Notes under the pieces: generated by a model
The model's input: the letters and a program-made list of their open reading frames with translations, nothing else
Told to the model about the DNA's origin: nothing
Database searches by the model: none
Source: Corynebacterium sp.
GTDB lineage: Bacteria > Actinomycetota > Actinomycetes > Mycobacteriales > Mycobacteriaceae
Assembly: GCF_030532715.1 (NCBI RefSeq)
Contig: NZ_JAUNKO010000001.1
Span: 62,001-126,000 of the forward strand
Direction: 5' to 3'
DNA length: 64,000 nucleotides
Position numbers and translations under genes: made by a program
Shown: positions 33,104-42,160 of the stretch, one piece after another
How the letters are laid out: every line of letters begins with the position of its first letter
Position numbering within the stretch: the stretch's first letter is position 1

Positions 33104-33408
33104 GGCAATACTCCTCGATGAAAAGGGGCAACAGTTGATGTTCACCCCTAAAACTACGCTAATCGCAACCAAAAATGGGAACCTTCCCACACTCACATTC
33201 TTTGGAAACTTCGGCGCCAACAGGGGTTTTCACTGTATTGCCAAGCACGTTTACCTATAGATGTGACATGGATCATTGTAAATGGGGGTGCTGTATGCAG
33301 CGTAGCTACCCCCTAAGCCACAGATTCAAGGGCTCTGCTGCCCGTTTTAGGAAAACGGTTGCACAACGCATCGGGAACGGCGCGGCCTTACCGTTACCCT
33401 GGGCGGCT
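33104..33408. other. 305-base regulatory region of the galactose operon
   Basis: The region between the lacI-type gene and the symporter contains no gene. It holds a LacI-type operator candidate at 33350-33363 and, on the symporter strand, a -10-like TACAAT at 33280-33275, giving a leader of roughly 165 bases. A second half-operator-like GTAAACGTGC segment lies near 33255-33243. Nothing else was recognised. Confidence 0.5.
33350..33363. promoter_or_regulatory. LacI-family operator candidate for the gal operon
   Basis: GGAAAACGGTTGCA matches the LacI-family consensus TGNAANCGNTTNCA at all but the first position, including the central CG. It lies between the regulator gene and the symporter, upstream of the candidate -10. 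Confidence 0.5.
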
Positions 33409-34419
33409 TTAGCCGATGCGACGCAAGGTCTCCCCCGCGATGAGTTCACCGCACACCAATTCGCGCACGGGGCGAGTCGGCACATCCAGCAACATATCAG
33501 CAACCAGTTCGATCCCCCGCTGAGCTACCGTTTCCACGGGCAGCCGCAACGTAGTCAACCCAATAAGGTCGATCCCGTCGCCCAAGCCGTCGCACCCCGT
33601 CAAGCCAAGCCGCTCCGGCACCGCCATTCCACGCGCCCGCAATTTACGCATCACATCAAGCGCGACGCGATCGAACGGGCACATGAGTGCCAGCGGGCCC
33701 GGCAACGCGAGGATTTCTTCGAGTTGCGAATCCGAAAGCATATTGCGATCCACGGGCCAGTCCAACACTTCAACATTATGCCGACGAAGCTGATCCACCG
33801 TCGCCGCGGTTCGAACATGCGCACCACGCGAATATTTCGCGTCCAAGGTGAGTACCACGGCGCGCTCATAGCCCATAGCGACGACGCGGTCCGCCAACAT
33901 CATCCCATGCCGATATTCATCAAACGAAATATTATGCAGGCTGGAATGTGTTTCAGGCCGCCCCAAGACCAAGGTCGGCACCTCGCCGACGATTTCAACT
34001 AAGTCTTCGCTCGGGATTGTTCCAGACGCCACAATCACAGCACCGACACGCAGGCCCACCAAATCACGCACCGCCTGCAACTCGCGCTGCTGCGCCTCCG
34101 GCGACACAACCGTCATAGACAGCATTTGCAAATTACGCTCGTAAGCAGCCTGCTGCAACTCGCGGTGCATCGTGCCATACACCGGGTTGTGTGCATCCCG
34201 CACCAACAACCCAATCAAATGCGTATTGTCCGCGCGCAACGACCGCGCGGCTGGATTCACCGTATAGCCAACCTCACGGACCGCCTGTTCGATCCGACTT
34301 CGGGTGGATTCCGCATAATGCCCCTTCCCCGACAGCACGCGCGACACCGTAGATTTGGAAACCCCCGCCGCGTGCGCGACGTCAATAATCGTGGCTCGCT
34401 TCCTGCGATCAGTGGACAT
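33409..34419 (-). CDS. LacI-family transcriptional regulator (galactose operon)
   Basis: The 336-residue repressor begins MSTDRRKRATIIDVAHAAGVSKSTVSRVLSGKG with the LacI helix-turn-helix at about residues 9-32, followed by a periplasmic-binding-type effector domain (GLLVRDAHNPVYGTMHRELQQA). ATG 34419 has GAGAGG upstream. It is next to and upstream of the galactose genes on the same strand, with a LacI-type operator between. It probably responds to galactose or a derivative; the effector is inferred. Confidence 0.9.
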   Translation of the reverse strand: MSTDRRKRATIIDVAHAAGVSKSTVSRVLSGKGHYAESTRSRIEQAVREVGYTVNPAARSLRADNTHLIGLLVRDAHNPVYGTMHRELQQAAYERNLQMLSMTVVSPEAQQRELQAVRDLVGLRVGAVIVASGTIPSEDLVEIVGEVPTLVLGRPETHSSLHNISFDEYRHGMMLADRVVAMGYERAVVLTLDAKYSRGAHVRTAATVDQLRRHNVEVLDWPVDRNMLSDSQLEEILALPGPLALMCPFDRVALDVMRKLRARGMAVPERLGLTGCDGLGDGIDLIGLTTLRLPVETVAQRGIELVADMLLDVPTRPVRELVCGELIAGETLRRIG

Positions 34420-34590
34420 ACTCGCAAACCTCTCGCCAAAATTCCGAACACACAAACATCCGCGCGGTGCCGCACGCCTCACGCACGCGGCCTTAATAAT
34501 TCAATGTACCCCAAAACTATGCGCTTTTATGCTACGCGCCGCGCTCAGCTCTCCCACCCAAGGTTCGAAACAATATTTGGGAACGGCAAA

Positions 34591-34642
34591 CGCCTACCCA
34601 ACGGCGACGGCGCACAATGCGCACAGCGCAGCCGGGTAGGCG
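34591..34642 (-). terminator. Inverted repeat downstream of pnp
   Basis: CGCCTACCC at 34591-34599 and GGGTAGGCG at 34634-34642 are perfectly complementary, with further GC-rich self-complementary bases between. It starts 24 bases beyond the pnp stop and is a plausible terminator, with a short TTT after it. Confidence 0.45.
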
Positions 34643-34665
34643 TCGACAACAACCACCAGCGGCGA

Positions 34666-36900
34666 TTACCCCTCCACAGGCACCAAGGAAATCTTACCGC
34701 GATTATCAATATCGGCGATCTCCACCTGGATCTTCTCGCCGACGTTCACCACGTCCTCCACCTTTTCAATACGCTTGCCGTTGCCCAGCTTGGAAATGTG
34801 CACCAAGCCGTCACGCCCCGGCAGCAGCGACACAAACGCGCCGAACGCAGTGGTCTTCACCACGGTGCCAAGGAACCGTTCCCCCACCTTAGGCAGCTGC
34901 GGATTCGCAATCGCATTGATCTTCTCAATCGCAGCGTCAGCGGCCTCGCCATTCGTGGCAGCCACATACACCGTGCCGTCTTCCTCGATGGTGATGTTCG
35001 CGCCGGTTTCCTCCGTGATGGAGTTGATGGTCTTGCCCTTCGGGCCAATGACCTCACCGATCTTGCTAATCGGCACGTTGACAGTGGTGATGCGCGGCGC
35101 CAGCGGGCTCATCTCGTCAGGGCTGTCGATCACCTCGGCCATGGTCTCCAAGATGGCAAGGCGCGCGTCACGGGCCTGCGACAGCGCGTCCGCGAGCACG
35201 GAGGACGGGATGCCGTCCAACTTCGTGTCCAATTGCAGCGCGGTAATAAATTCGGCAGTGCCGGCAACTTTAAAGTCCATGTCGCCGAACGCGTCTTCCG
35301 CGCCAAGGATATCCGTGAGCGCCACGTAGCGAGTCTCGCCCTTCACCTCATCAGACACCAAGCCCATGGCAATGCCCGCAACCGGAGCCTTCAGCGGCAC
35401 GCCCGCGTTATACAGCGACAACGTCGACGCGCACACCGAACCCATAGAAGTTGAGCCGTTCGAACCCAACGCCTCCGAAACCTGGCGGATGGTATACGGA
35501 AAATCGTCGCGGGACGGAATCACCGGAATCAGCGCACGCTCCGCCAACGCGCCGTGACCAACCTCGCGGCGCTTCGGGGAACCAACGCGGCCGGTCTCGC
35601 CGGTGGAATACGGCGGGAAGTTGTAGTGGTGGATATAGCGCTTGTGGTTCACCGGAGTCAGCGAATCGATCTGCTGCTCCATCTTGAGCATGTCCAACGT
35701 GGTCACCCCAAGGATCTGCGTTTCACCGCGCTCGAACAACGAGGAACCGTGGGCGCGGGGAATCAAATCCACCTCCACGCCAAGGTCGCGGATATCGGTG
35801 ACGCCACGGCCGTCGATACGGAAATGATCGGTAAGGATACGACGCCGCACAATCGCCTTCATGAGTGCGTTATACGCAGCGCGGATCTCCTTCTCACAAT
35901 CCTCGAAGCGCCCAAGCAGGCTTTCCTCAACGGCCTCCATGTGCTCGTTGGTAGCCTCCTCGCGCTCCTGCTTATTCTTGATGGTCAGGAGCTTCTCCAA
36001 CTTACCGGCGGCCTTCTTTTCCACCGCAGCGTAAATCTCATCCGTGTACGGCGGGAACAGAGGAAACTCCTGGGTTTCCTTTGCGGCCTGCTTGGCCAAC
36101 CCCTGCTGGGCACGGCACAGCACCTCAATGAATGGCTTCGCTGCCTCCAAGCCCTCGGCAACAACTTCTTCGGTTGGCGCGGGGGCGCCGCCGCCGATCC
36201 GTTCCACAACGCTTTCGGTAGCGCCAGCTTCCACCATCATGATCGCAACATCGTTGACAGTGCGGCGGCCCTTCTTTTTGGACACAATGCGGCCCGCCAC
36301 CACAATCTCGAACAACGCCTCAGCCTGCTGCTCGTGCGTGGGGAACGCAACCCACTTGCCCTTCGGGTGCTTCTCGTTTGCCAACAACGCCATGCGCACG
36401 CCACCCACCGGGCCAGACACCGGCAAGCCGGACAATTGCGTTGCGGCAGACGCGGCGTTAATAGCCACCACGTCGTACATGTCCTTCGGATCCATGGACA
36501 TGACCGTGACGATCACCTGCACCTCGTTGCGCAGGCCCTTCACAAAGGTCGGCCGCAGCGGGCGGTCAATCAGGCGGCACGCCAAAATCGCCTCGGTAGA
36601 CGGGCGACCCTCACGGCGGAAAAACGACCCGGGAATGCGGCCGGCGGCGTACATGCGCTCTTCCACATCCACCGTCAGGGGGAAGAAATCAAAACCTTCG
36701 CGTGGCTGATTCGACGCCGTGGTCGTAGCCAGCATCATCGTGCCTTCATCTAAATAGGCAGTAACAGAACCATCCGCCTGGCGGGCCAGCTGGCCGGTTT
36801 CCAAGCGGATGGTTCGGGTGCCAAAGTCACCATTATCAATAACTGCTGTGGCTTCTACAATGCCATATTCAGGATCTTTGGCTATAGTAACGTCACTCAT
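34666..36900 (-). CDS. pnp: Polyribonucleotide nucleotidyltransferase (PNPase)
   Basis: This 744-residue phosphorolytic 3'-5' exoribonuclease contains two RNase PH domains (around residues 30-160 and 350-580; motif [22 protein letters not shown] in the second), a helical linker, then KH ([32 protein letters not shown]) and S1 ([34 protein letters not shown]). The RBS GAGGAG is about 12 bases upstream. In many bacteria pnp follows rpsO; here two CPBP genes, oriented the opposite way, sit between rpsO and pnp. Confidence 0.96.
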   Translation of the reverse strand: MSDVTIAKDPEYGIVEATAVIDNGDFGTRTIRLETGQLARQADGSVTAYLDEGTMMLATTTASNQPREGFDFFPLTVDVEERMYAAGRIPGSFFRREGRPSTEAILACRLIDRPLRPTFVKGLRNEVQVIVTVMSMDPKDMYDVVAINAASAATQLSGLPVSGPVGGVRMALLANEKHPKGKWVAFPTHEQQAEALFEIVVAGRIVSKKKGRRTVNDVAIMMVEAGATESVVERIGGGAPAPTEEVVAEGLEAAKPFIEVLCRAQQGLAKQAAKETQEFPLFPPYTDEIYAAVEKKAAGKLEKLLTIKNKQEREEATNEHMEAVEESLLGRFEDCEKEIRAAYNALMKAIVRRRILTDHFRIDGRGVTDIRDLGVEVDLIPRAHGSSLFERGETQILGVTTLDMLKMEQQIDSLTPVNHKRYIHHYNFPPYSTGETGRVGSPKRREVGHGALAERALIPVIPSRDDFPYTIRQVSEALGSNGSTSMGSVCASTLSLYNAGVPLKAPVAGIAMGLVSDEVKGETRYVALTDILGAEDAFGDMDFKVAGTAEFITALQLDTKLDGIPSSVLADALSQARDARLAILETMAEVIDSPDEMSPLAPRITTVNVPISKIGEVIGPKGKTINSITEETGANITIEEDGTVYVAATNGEAADAAIEKINAIANPQLPKVGERFLGTVVKTTAFGAFVSLLPGRDGLVHISKLGNGKRIEKVEDVVNVGEKIQVEIADIDNRGKISLVPVEG

Positions 36901-37049
36901 GTAGGTACGTTTCTCCTCGATAGGATATGCGGGTGGTCATCGGTGCCACCTGGGAATCGGATCTTCTCTTTAAAGAGTCTCGTGCGCATTTTACCAGGAC
37001 AAAACACAAATAGCTATTCGTAACTCATACCTAATTTAGAAGCACTGAT

Positions 37050-37055
37050 TACACT
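37050..37055 (+). promoter_or_regulatory. -10 box of the first CPBP gene (leaderless)
   Basis: TACACT, with an upstream TG (extended -10), lies 7 bases before ATG 37063, and there is no Shine-Dalgarno. Confidence 0.45.
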
Positions 37056-37062
37056 CGTGAAC

Positions 37063-37668
37063 ATGGCACTCAATGACCCCAACGACCTGCTGTTTTTTAC
37101 AGTGCCTACCCTGTTTTACCTTCTCCTACACAGGATCTATTTAATCCCCTCCCTCGCCTACCTGTTCCAGCATCGAACAAATTTACGCGGGGCGCTGCGA
37201 ACAATGGGGCTCGTTCGACCAACAATGCGAGACTATAAAAGCGCCGCAACAACATCGGTATTCCTCGCGGCAATGACGCTCGCTATGGTCTATTTCTTCC
37301 CCAATTCAATTCCCGCAAAGCCGGCAATTGTGGCAACCGCCGCCATGATCGCCATCGAAGCAACCGTGACCGTGCTGCGCGGCGCGGGGGAAGAAATGCT
37401 GTTTCGAGGCTTCATCCAAGGCATCTTTAGCAAACACTTCTCCGCTTACACAGCCATCCTGGCGCAAGCCTTGTTATCCATGCTGCCCGCCACCCTGCTC
37501 ACGCTGGTAGACACCGGGTACTGGGTATTGCTGCCGCCGCAATTCCTCGCGGTAGTCACCCTGGGGTACCTTCGCCACCGCACCGGCAAAATAATCGCAC
37601 CACTCTTGGTACATATTATCCTCAACATTGTTATTATGGTCGCCGAAATTGCCGGCATAAACACCTAA
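37063..37668 (+). CDS. CPBP-family membrane protein, first copy (site-2 His missing)
   Basis: This 201-residue protein of about six to seven membrane segments belongs to the CPBP (CAAX protease and bacteriocin-processing, formerly Abi) family. Motif 1 is GAGEEMLFRGF (EExxxR) and motif 3 is VHIILN. Motif 2, normally FxxxH, reads SMLPAT here, so the catalytic His is absent where the neighbouring copy has it. The GTG at 37057 is an alternative start; ATG 37063 fits the leaderless promoter. The second copy begins 32 bases downstream. The natural substrate is unknown. Confidence 0.85.
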   Translation: MALNDPNDLLFFTVPTLFYLLLHRIYLIPSLAYLFQHRTNLRGALRTMGLVRPTMRDYKSAATTSVFLAAMTLAMVYFFPNSIPAKPAIVATAAMIAIEATVTVLRGAGEEMLFRGFIQGIFSKHFSAYTAILAQALLSMLPATLLTLVDTGYWVLLPPQFLAVVTLGYLRHRTGKIIAPLLVHIILNIVIMVAEIAGINT

Positions 37669-37687
37669 TTACATCAGCAAACGCAGT

Positions 37688-37693
37688 TATAAT
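37688..37693 (+). promoter_or_regulatory. Consensus -10 box of the second CPBP gene (leaderless)
   Basis: TATAAT, a perfect hexamer, lies 6 bases before ATG 37700. With no Shine-Dalgarno, transcription likely begins at the start codon. This gives the second copy its own promoter, 20 bases beyond the first copy's stop. Confidence 0.55.
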
Positions 37694-37699
37694 AAAACC

Positions 37700-38227
37700 A
37701 TGGTTGAGCTGCTGTTATTTTCCATCCCAACAATTGCTTACCTCGCGTGGCATAGAAACTCGCTGCGGGAAGCGGCTCGCGTGATGGGTTTTGCTCGCCC
37801 CCGACCAAAAGACCTCACACTCGCGGTCATCACCGCACTCGTTTTGGCGGCACTCTCCTGGCCGATCATCCGCCTCATCCCGCCCGAGGTGCTATCCTCG
37901 CCAAACATCGCGCTACCCACCATCACAGCACTCAGCCTGGTGAGCACAGCGGCCCGCGCCGCCGGGGAAGAAATTTTGTTTCGCGGCTTCCTGCAAGGGC
38001 TTCTTGGCCAACGCCTCGGCGCACTACCCACAATCGCAATCGTGAGCGCACTGTTTTTGCTCCCACATGTGCCGCTGTTGTTGGTGAGCTGGTCGCTTGT
38101 GGGATTGGTCGCACTGCAATTCGTCGCCGGGGTAGGCATGTGCTACCTCCGGCATATCACCGGCAATATCGCAGCCCCGACCATTGTGCACGTTGTACTC
38201 AATGTGAGCCAAGCATTCCTGCTATAA
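37700..38227 (+). CDS. CPBP-family membrane protease, second copy
   Basis: This 175-residue polytopic protein has all three CPBP motifs: AAGEEILFRGF (EExxxR), FLLPH (FxxxH) and VHVVLN. It resembles the first copy in the N-terminal SIPTIAYLAWHRNSLREAARVMGFARP and the catalytic core, so the pair looks like a tandem duplication followed by divergence. This copy is the likely active protease. Such proteins act in prenyl-protein processing or in peptide self-immunity in other bacteria; no peptide precursor gene was seen beside it. Confidence 0.87.
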   Translation: MVELLLFSIPTIAYLAWHRNSLREAARVMGFARPRPKDLTLAVITALVLAALSWPIIRLIPPEVLSSPNIALPTITALSLVSTAARAAGEEILFRGFLQGLLGQRLGALPTIAIVSALFLLPHVPLLLVSWSLVGLVALQFVAGVGMCYLRHITGNIAAPTIVHVVLNVSQAFLL

Positions 38228-38263
38228 CGGCGCGCAACTATCGGCACCGGAACACCGGCATAG

Positions 38264-38307
38264 CAAAACCCGCCGCGGAAGTTGACTTTCCAACTCCCAC
38301 CGCGGGT
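38264..38307 (-). terminator. Rho-independent terminator of rpsO
   Basis: On the rpsO strand a 17-position stem (ACCCGCGGTGGGAGTTG with its partner, 16 pairs including wobbles) closes a short GAAAGT loop and is followed by TTTT. It starts about 40 bases beyond the rpsO stop codon. Confidence 0.8.
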
Positions 38308-38348
38308 ACGTTTCGCTAGCCGGTCAGTACGACCACACCGGCGAGAAA

Positions 38349-38618
38349 TTAGCGGCGCAGGCCAAGGCGCGCGATCAGATCACGGTAGCGATCGATGTTG
38401 TTTTCGGCCAGGTACTTGAGCAGGCCCTTGCGGCGACCAACGAGCAGCAGCAGGCCACGACGGGAGTGGTGGTCGTGCTTGTGGAACTTCAGGTGCTCGG
38501 TCAGCTGGCGGATACGCGCGGTCAGCAGCGCAATTTGGGCTTCCGGGGAGCCGGTGTCGGTCTCGTGGATGCCGTATTCAGCAAGGATGGATTGCTTCTG
38601 CTCGGTGGTAAGAGCCAT
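38349..38618 (-). CDS. rpsO: 30S ribosomal protein S15
   Basis: The 89-residue protein binds the central domain of 16S rRNA. The sequence is fully typical: [28 protein letters not shown], then [29 protein letters not shown]. It lies about 180 bases downstream of ribF on the same strand and has its own terminator. S15 often represses its own translation by binding its leader. Confidence 0.98.
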   Translation of the reverse strand: MALTTEQKQSILAEYGIHETDTGSPEAQIALLTARIRQLTEHLKFHKHDHHSRRGLLLLVGRRKGLLKYLAENNIDRYRDLIARLGLRR

Positions 38619-38678
38619 GGAGTATTCTCCTCGTACATACTTTCAGTCCGCATGAAAGTGCCGCCACGAGGGCGGGGT

Positions 38679-38702
38679 GCGACTGCTGCGGACCGCAGTC
38701 GC
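38679..38702 (-). other. Hairpin in the ribF-rpsO gap
   Basis: GCGACTGC and GCAGTCGC form a perfect 8-bp stem with an 8-base loop, about 60 bases upstream of rpsO. It may be a ribF terminator or part of the rpsO leader structure recognised by S15. Confidence 0.45.
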
Positions 38703-38802
38703 GAAAACCTCGAAAAACAGTACCATGGCGCCGACGAAAAACCCAAAGCAAGCGAACAAGAAAGCCCCACCACACATCGGGTTCCGGGCAACCCCCGCGA
38801 GC

Positions 38803-39774
38803 CTACGTCGTCGCGGTAGTGAGGATTTCGCGCGCGCGGGCGACGTCCTGGCCCATGGCGCTGAGGAGTTCGTCAACGCTGCTAAATTTCACCATCGGGC
38901 GCAGGCGTTCGACGAATTCTACCGCGCAGAAGCGCCCGTAGAGGTCTGCGTCTTGATCCAATACGAACGCTTCAACGCTGCGCCGTTCATCGCCGAACGT
39001 GGGATTAGTTCCTACGGAAACGGCGGTCATGTAACGCTGGTGGGGCTGCATGTCGCCGTCGACCGGGGCGTCGTCAAGAATGGTGAACCAGCCGCAGTAT
39101 ACGCCGTCAGCCGGGAGGGCTACGCTCTCCGGAAAGTACAAGTTTGCGGTTGGGTAGCCGAGTTCACGGCCGCCTCGTCCGGCGCCGCGGCAAACTTCCC
39201 CTGCGACGGAGTAGTTACGGCCGAGCGCCCAGTTTGCGCGCCGTACGTTGCCTTCGCTCAATAACCCCCGAATCACTGTCGAACTGATGGTCGTTCCGTC
39301 TTCGGCGACGAGCGGGAGCACGCGTACCTCCACCCCGTAGCGCTCCCCGAGCTCGACGAGGGTTTCGGTCGTTCCGCTGGCCCGGTGGCCGAATGTAAAG
39401 TTGTCACCCACGATCACGGCCGCCGCGTTCAAACATCCTTGCAATACTTGGGTGAAGAACTCTTCGGGGCTTTGCGCCGCGAGTTCGTGGGTAAAGCGCA
39501 CCGCGAGCATGTGGTCGACGCCGAGGTCTTCCGCGAGGTCCGCACGGTTGGCCAGGTTTCCGAGCATGGGCGGCATGCGGTCGGGGTGGAGCACTGCGAG
39601 GGGGTGGGGGTCAAAGGTCATGACCACGCAAGGGACTCCGTGCCGGTCCGCCGCCGCGCGGGCTTCCGATATCAGCGCCCGGTGTCCGCGATGCACGCCG
39701 TCGAACACACCGATGGTAACCACACTCCGGCCAAGGTCGGCCGGCACTTCCTCTAATCCGTGCCAGATATCCAC
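38803..39774 (-). CDS. ribF: Bifunctional riboflavin kinase/FAD synthetase RibF
   Basis: RibF makes FMN then FAD. The N-terminal FMN adenylyltransferase carries GVFDGVHRGH at 22-31. The C-terminal kinase domain includes GYPTANLYFPESVALPADGVYCGW. 323 residues, normal size. Divergent from truB with only about 31 bases between, a common pairing in actinobacteria (truB-ribF-rpsO). Confidence 0.96.
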   Translation of the reverse strand: MDIWHGLEEVPADLGRSVVTIGVFDGVHRGHRALISEARAAADRHGVPCVVMTFDPHPLAVLHPDRMPPMLGNLANRADLAEDLGVDHMLAVRFTHELAAQSPEEFFTQVLQGCLNAAAVIVGDNFTFGHRASGTTETLVELGERYGVEVRVLPLVAEDGTTISSTVIRGLLSEGNVRRANWALGRNYSVAGEVCRGAGRGGRELGYPTANLYFPESVALPADGVYCGWFTILDDAPVDGDMQPHQRYMTAVSVGTNPTFGDERRSVEAFVLDQDADLYGRFCAVEFVERLRPMVKFSSVDELLSAMGQDVARAREILTTATT

Positions 39775-39792
39775 TCGGACAACACTACGTCA

Positions 39793-39798
39793 TACACT
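39793..39798 (+). promoter_or_regulatory. -10 box of truB (leaderless)
   Basis: TACACT lies 7 bases before the truB ATG and no Shine-Dalgarno is present; both the truB and ribF promoters must fit into a 31-base gap and the gene ends. Confidence 0.45.
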
Positions 39799-39805
39799 AA
39801 GTCGC

Positions 39806-40699
39806 ATGAACGATCCCCTCTCCACTTCCGGCTTGGTTGTTGTGGACAAGCCAGGCGGCATGACTTCCCACGACGTGATTGCGCGCCTGCGCCGGATGTT
39901 TGGCACGCGGCGGGTGGGACACGCTGGCACGCTGGACCCGATGGCTACCGGCGTGCTGGTCGTTGGGATTGAACGCGGCACTCGCTTCCTTGCCCACCTG
40001 GTCGCCGAAACGAAAACGTACCGAGCAACCATTCGACTTGGCATGAGTACCACCACCGACGACGCCGAGGGGGAACCGCTTGCCACCTGTGACGCAAGTA
40101 CGCTTTCCGACGCCGCCATCCGCGACGCGATAGCCGAACTCACCGGGGACATCATGCAGCGCCCCAGCTCCGTGAGTGCGATCAAGGTGGATGGCAAGCG
40201 CGCCCACGAGCGGGTACGTGCCGGCGAGGAGGTTTCACTACCTGCGCGCCCTGTGACGGTGCATCGCTTTGATGTCCTCGACCACCGGATTGAAGGCACA
40301 TTTTACGATGTGGACGTGGAAGTCCACTGCTCCTCAGGAACATACATTCGCTCCTTAGCCAGGGATCTCGGTGAGGCGCTCGGCGTCGGCGGTCACATCA
40401 CGGCATTGCGGCGCACGGCCGTCGGCACGTTCACGTTGGCGCGCGCGGCCACCTTAGAACAGCTGGCGGACGACCCACAGCTCAGCTTTAGTTTGGATGA
40501 AGCGCTCCTCGCCACTCACCCCAAACTGGAGGTGAGCGAAGAGGAAGGCCGCGCGTTGGCCATGGGTCAATGGTTGCCAGCGCGCGGACTGCGGGGCGTA
40601 CACGCCGCCGTCACCCCAAACGGCCAAGCCATTGCGCTAGTGCGGGAACGAGGCAAACGGCTCGCCACCGTGTTTGTTGCTCGGCCTTCAACCCTGTAG
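39806..40699 (+). CDS. truB: tRNA pseudouridine-55 synthase TruB
   Basis: TruB isomerises U55 of tRNA. The catalytic Asp44 is in GHAGTLDPMATG (38-49). The start MNDPLSTSGLVVVDKPGGMTSHD fits the family; a longer reading upstream is antisense to ribF. 297 residues, ending with a short RNA-binding domain. Convergent with pptT, 8 bases apart. Confidence 0.96.
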   Translation: MNDPLSTSGLVVVDKPGGMTSHDVIARLRRMFGTRRVGHAGTLDPMATGVLVVGIERGTRFLAHLVAETKTYRATIRLGMSTTTDDAEGEPLATCDASTLSDAAIRDAIAELTGDIMQRPSSVSAIKVDGKRAHERVRAGEEVSLPARPVTVHRFDVLDHRIEGTFYDVDVEVHCSSGTYIRSLARDLGEALGVGGHITALRRTAVGTFTLARAATLEQLADDPQLSFSLDEALLATHPKLEVSEEEGRALAMGQWLPARGLRGVHAAVTPNGQAIALVRERGKRLATVFVARPSTL

Positions 40700-40707
40700 C
40701 CCCGCGC

Positions 40708-41358
40708 CTATTGGGTCACGGCGGTCACTGCGATAATGTAGCCGTCGCGGATTTCCCAACGCCCCCGGATAAACGGCACGGGTGCAGGCCGTACCAGCAG
40801 GTAGGACACGAATGTACCGTCGGTGCGGATATCAATCTCCGCCTGTTCAAACCCGAGCCAGCGGTGCGTCATGGGAAACCACGCTTTGTAGGTGGCTTCC
40901 TTCGCGCAAAACAGCAGCCTGTCGGCGCAATCAATACCTAAGCTTTCAATGCGGGTGAGCTCGGTGCGGCGGGCAATGGAGCGCAGCACGCCCTCCGGCA
41001 GGGGTTCGGCGGGCTCCACGTCCAACCCCATGGCGCGCACCAACAGGCGGGGTGCGGCGACGGCAGCGCGAAACCCCGCGGTATGCGTCAACGAACCGCT
41101 TACCGACGCCGGCCACAACGGCATCCCACGCTCGCCCCGCAGTATCGGGTCACCCGTATCACGTTGGAGATCGCGCAACGCCTGGTGGGCACACCAGCGG
41201 GCATCCCCAAACTCGGCTTTGCGAATGTCTACCGCATGGGCCACGAGCGCCTGCTCCAGCGGATGAAGCCCATAATAGTTATCCAGGTTCACTTCATCGA
41301 CGTCGCGGCGAATAACGCTAAATCGTGCCGATGCTGGAAACAGGTTGGGATCGCACAT
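40708..41358 (-). CDS. pptT: 4'-phosphopantetheinyl transferase PptT (Sfp type)
   Basis: This enzyme transfers phosphopantetheine from CoA to carrier proteins, including those needed for mycolic acid synthesis. Mg-binding Asp113 and Glu115 are in MGLDVEPAEPL, and KEATYKAW begins at 153. I start at ATG 41358 (MCDPNLFPASARF); a 33-residue extension would overlap the upstream phosphoesterase. 216 residues. Directly downstream of the phosphoesterase gene, as in mycobacteria. Confidence 0.92.
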   Translation of the reverse strand: MCDPNLFPASARFSVIRRDVDEVNLDNYYGLHPLEQALVAHAVDIRKAEFGDARWCAHQALRDLQRDTGDPILRGERGMPLWPASVSGSLTHTAGFRAAVAAPRLLVRAMGLDVEPAEPLPEGVLRSIARRTELTRIESLGIDCADRLLFCAKEATYKAWFPMTHRWLGFEQAEIDIRTDGTFVSYLLVRPAPVPFIRGRWEIRDGYIIAVTAVTQ

Positions 41359-41359
41359 G

Positions 41360-42160
41360 TCAATCGCCCGCCTGTAGTATCCGAACTGGCCATTGTCTAT
41401 CTGCAGGGTATCGTTGCCACTCTCGCGGATAGCCCAAGCTGACTTCATAGTGCGCAATCCCCTCTACAACGTAAGTTCCCGGCATGTGCAAATGCCCAAA
41501 CACAACGGCTTTCGCCTCGTACCTGCTCGCCCAGCTACGGGTGTGCCGAGTCCCGCACCACGGAGCCAACTCCCGCACATGCAACGATTCCACCGGTTCA
41601 ATCACCAGCGGCCAGTGATTCACCAACACCGTGGGGCCTGTGACCTTACTGAGCCGCTTCACAGAATATGCCAACCGGTCCCAACACCAGGCTCGAATAT
41701 CCACGAACGGCGCGATGGCGAACTCGTCGGTCATCATCACTTGCCGATCATGCGCCGCCTGCACCGCCTGCTCCACCGAATACCCCGGCGCGCGAAACGA
41801 ATAGTCATACAGCGTAAATAACGGCACAATCGTAATGCCCGCAAACACCGGATACGGGTCCTCCGGGGTGAGCACATCAATTCGGCGGCAACCGTCCACC
41901 AGCTCGTCATACTTGTTTCGCCCCTGGTGGCGATCACTACTCCGGCTAAACAACTCGTGGTTCCCCGGAACCCAAATCACCCGCGCGAACCGGCGCCGCA
42001 GCTTAGTGAGCACCTCGAGCACCAGCTCAGTGCGCTCCGCAACATCGCCCGCCACGATCAACCAATCGCCCGGGCGGTCCGGTTGAATACGATCGATGGC
42101 TTCCGCATTAGCTTTCACCGCGGCATGCAAATCAGCCACGGCCCAAAGAGTCTGCGTCAC
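41360..42160 (-). CDS. Calcineurin-like metallophosphoesterase
   Basis: The 266-residue two-metal phosphoesterase has Asp10 and His12 in VADLHA, Asp39 in AGDVAE, Asn67-His68 in VPGNHELF, then NHWPL and a closing VFGHLHMPG. The substrate is unknown. Its gene is paired with pptT in actinobacteria; a similar protein encoded beside PptT in Mycobacterium has been described as a phosphopantetheinyl hydrolase that reverses PptT. The start overlaps the MATE gene by 4 bases. Confidence 0.88.
   Translation of the reverse strand: MTQTLWAVADLHAAVKANAEAIDRIQPDRPGDWLIVAGDVAERTELVLEVLTKLRRRFARVIWVPGNHELFSRSSDRHQGRNKYDELVDGCRRIDVLTPEDPYPVFAGITIVPLFTLYDYSFRAPGYSVEQAVQAAHDRQVMMTDEFAIAPFVDIRAWCWDRLAYSVKRLSKVTGPTVLVNHWPLVIEPVESLHVRELAPWCGTRHTRSWASRYEAKAVVFGHLHMPGTYVVEGIAHYEVSLGYPREWQRYPADRQWPVRILQAGD

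Noticed and set aside
35554..36753. 399-codon open frame antisense to pnp
   Set aside because: A shadow of the PNPase gene without domain signatures.
36901..37049. Structured pnp leader similar to the E. coli RNase III site
   Set aside because: Only a short GGTGG/CCACC stem and the palindrome CTCTTTAAAGAG (36966-36977) are present; too weak to call.
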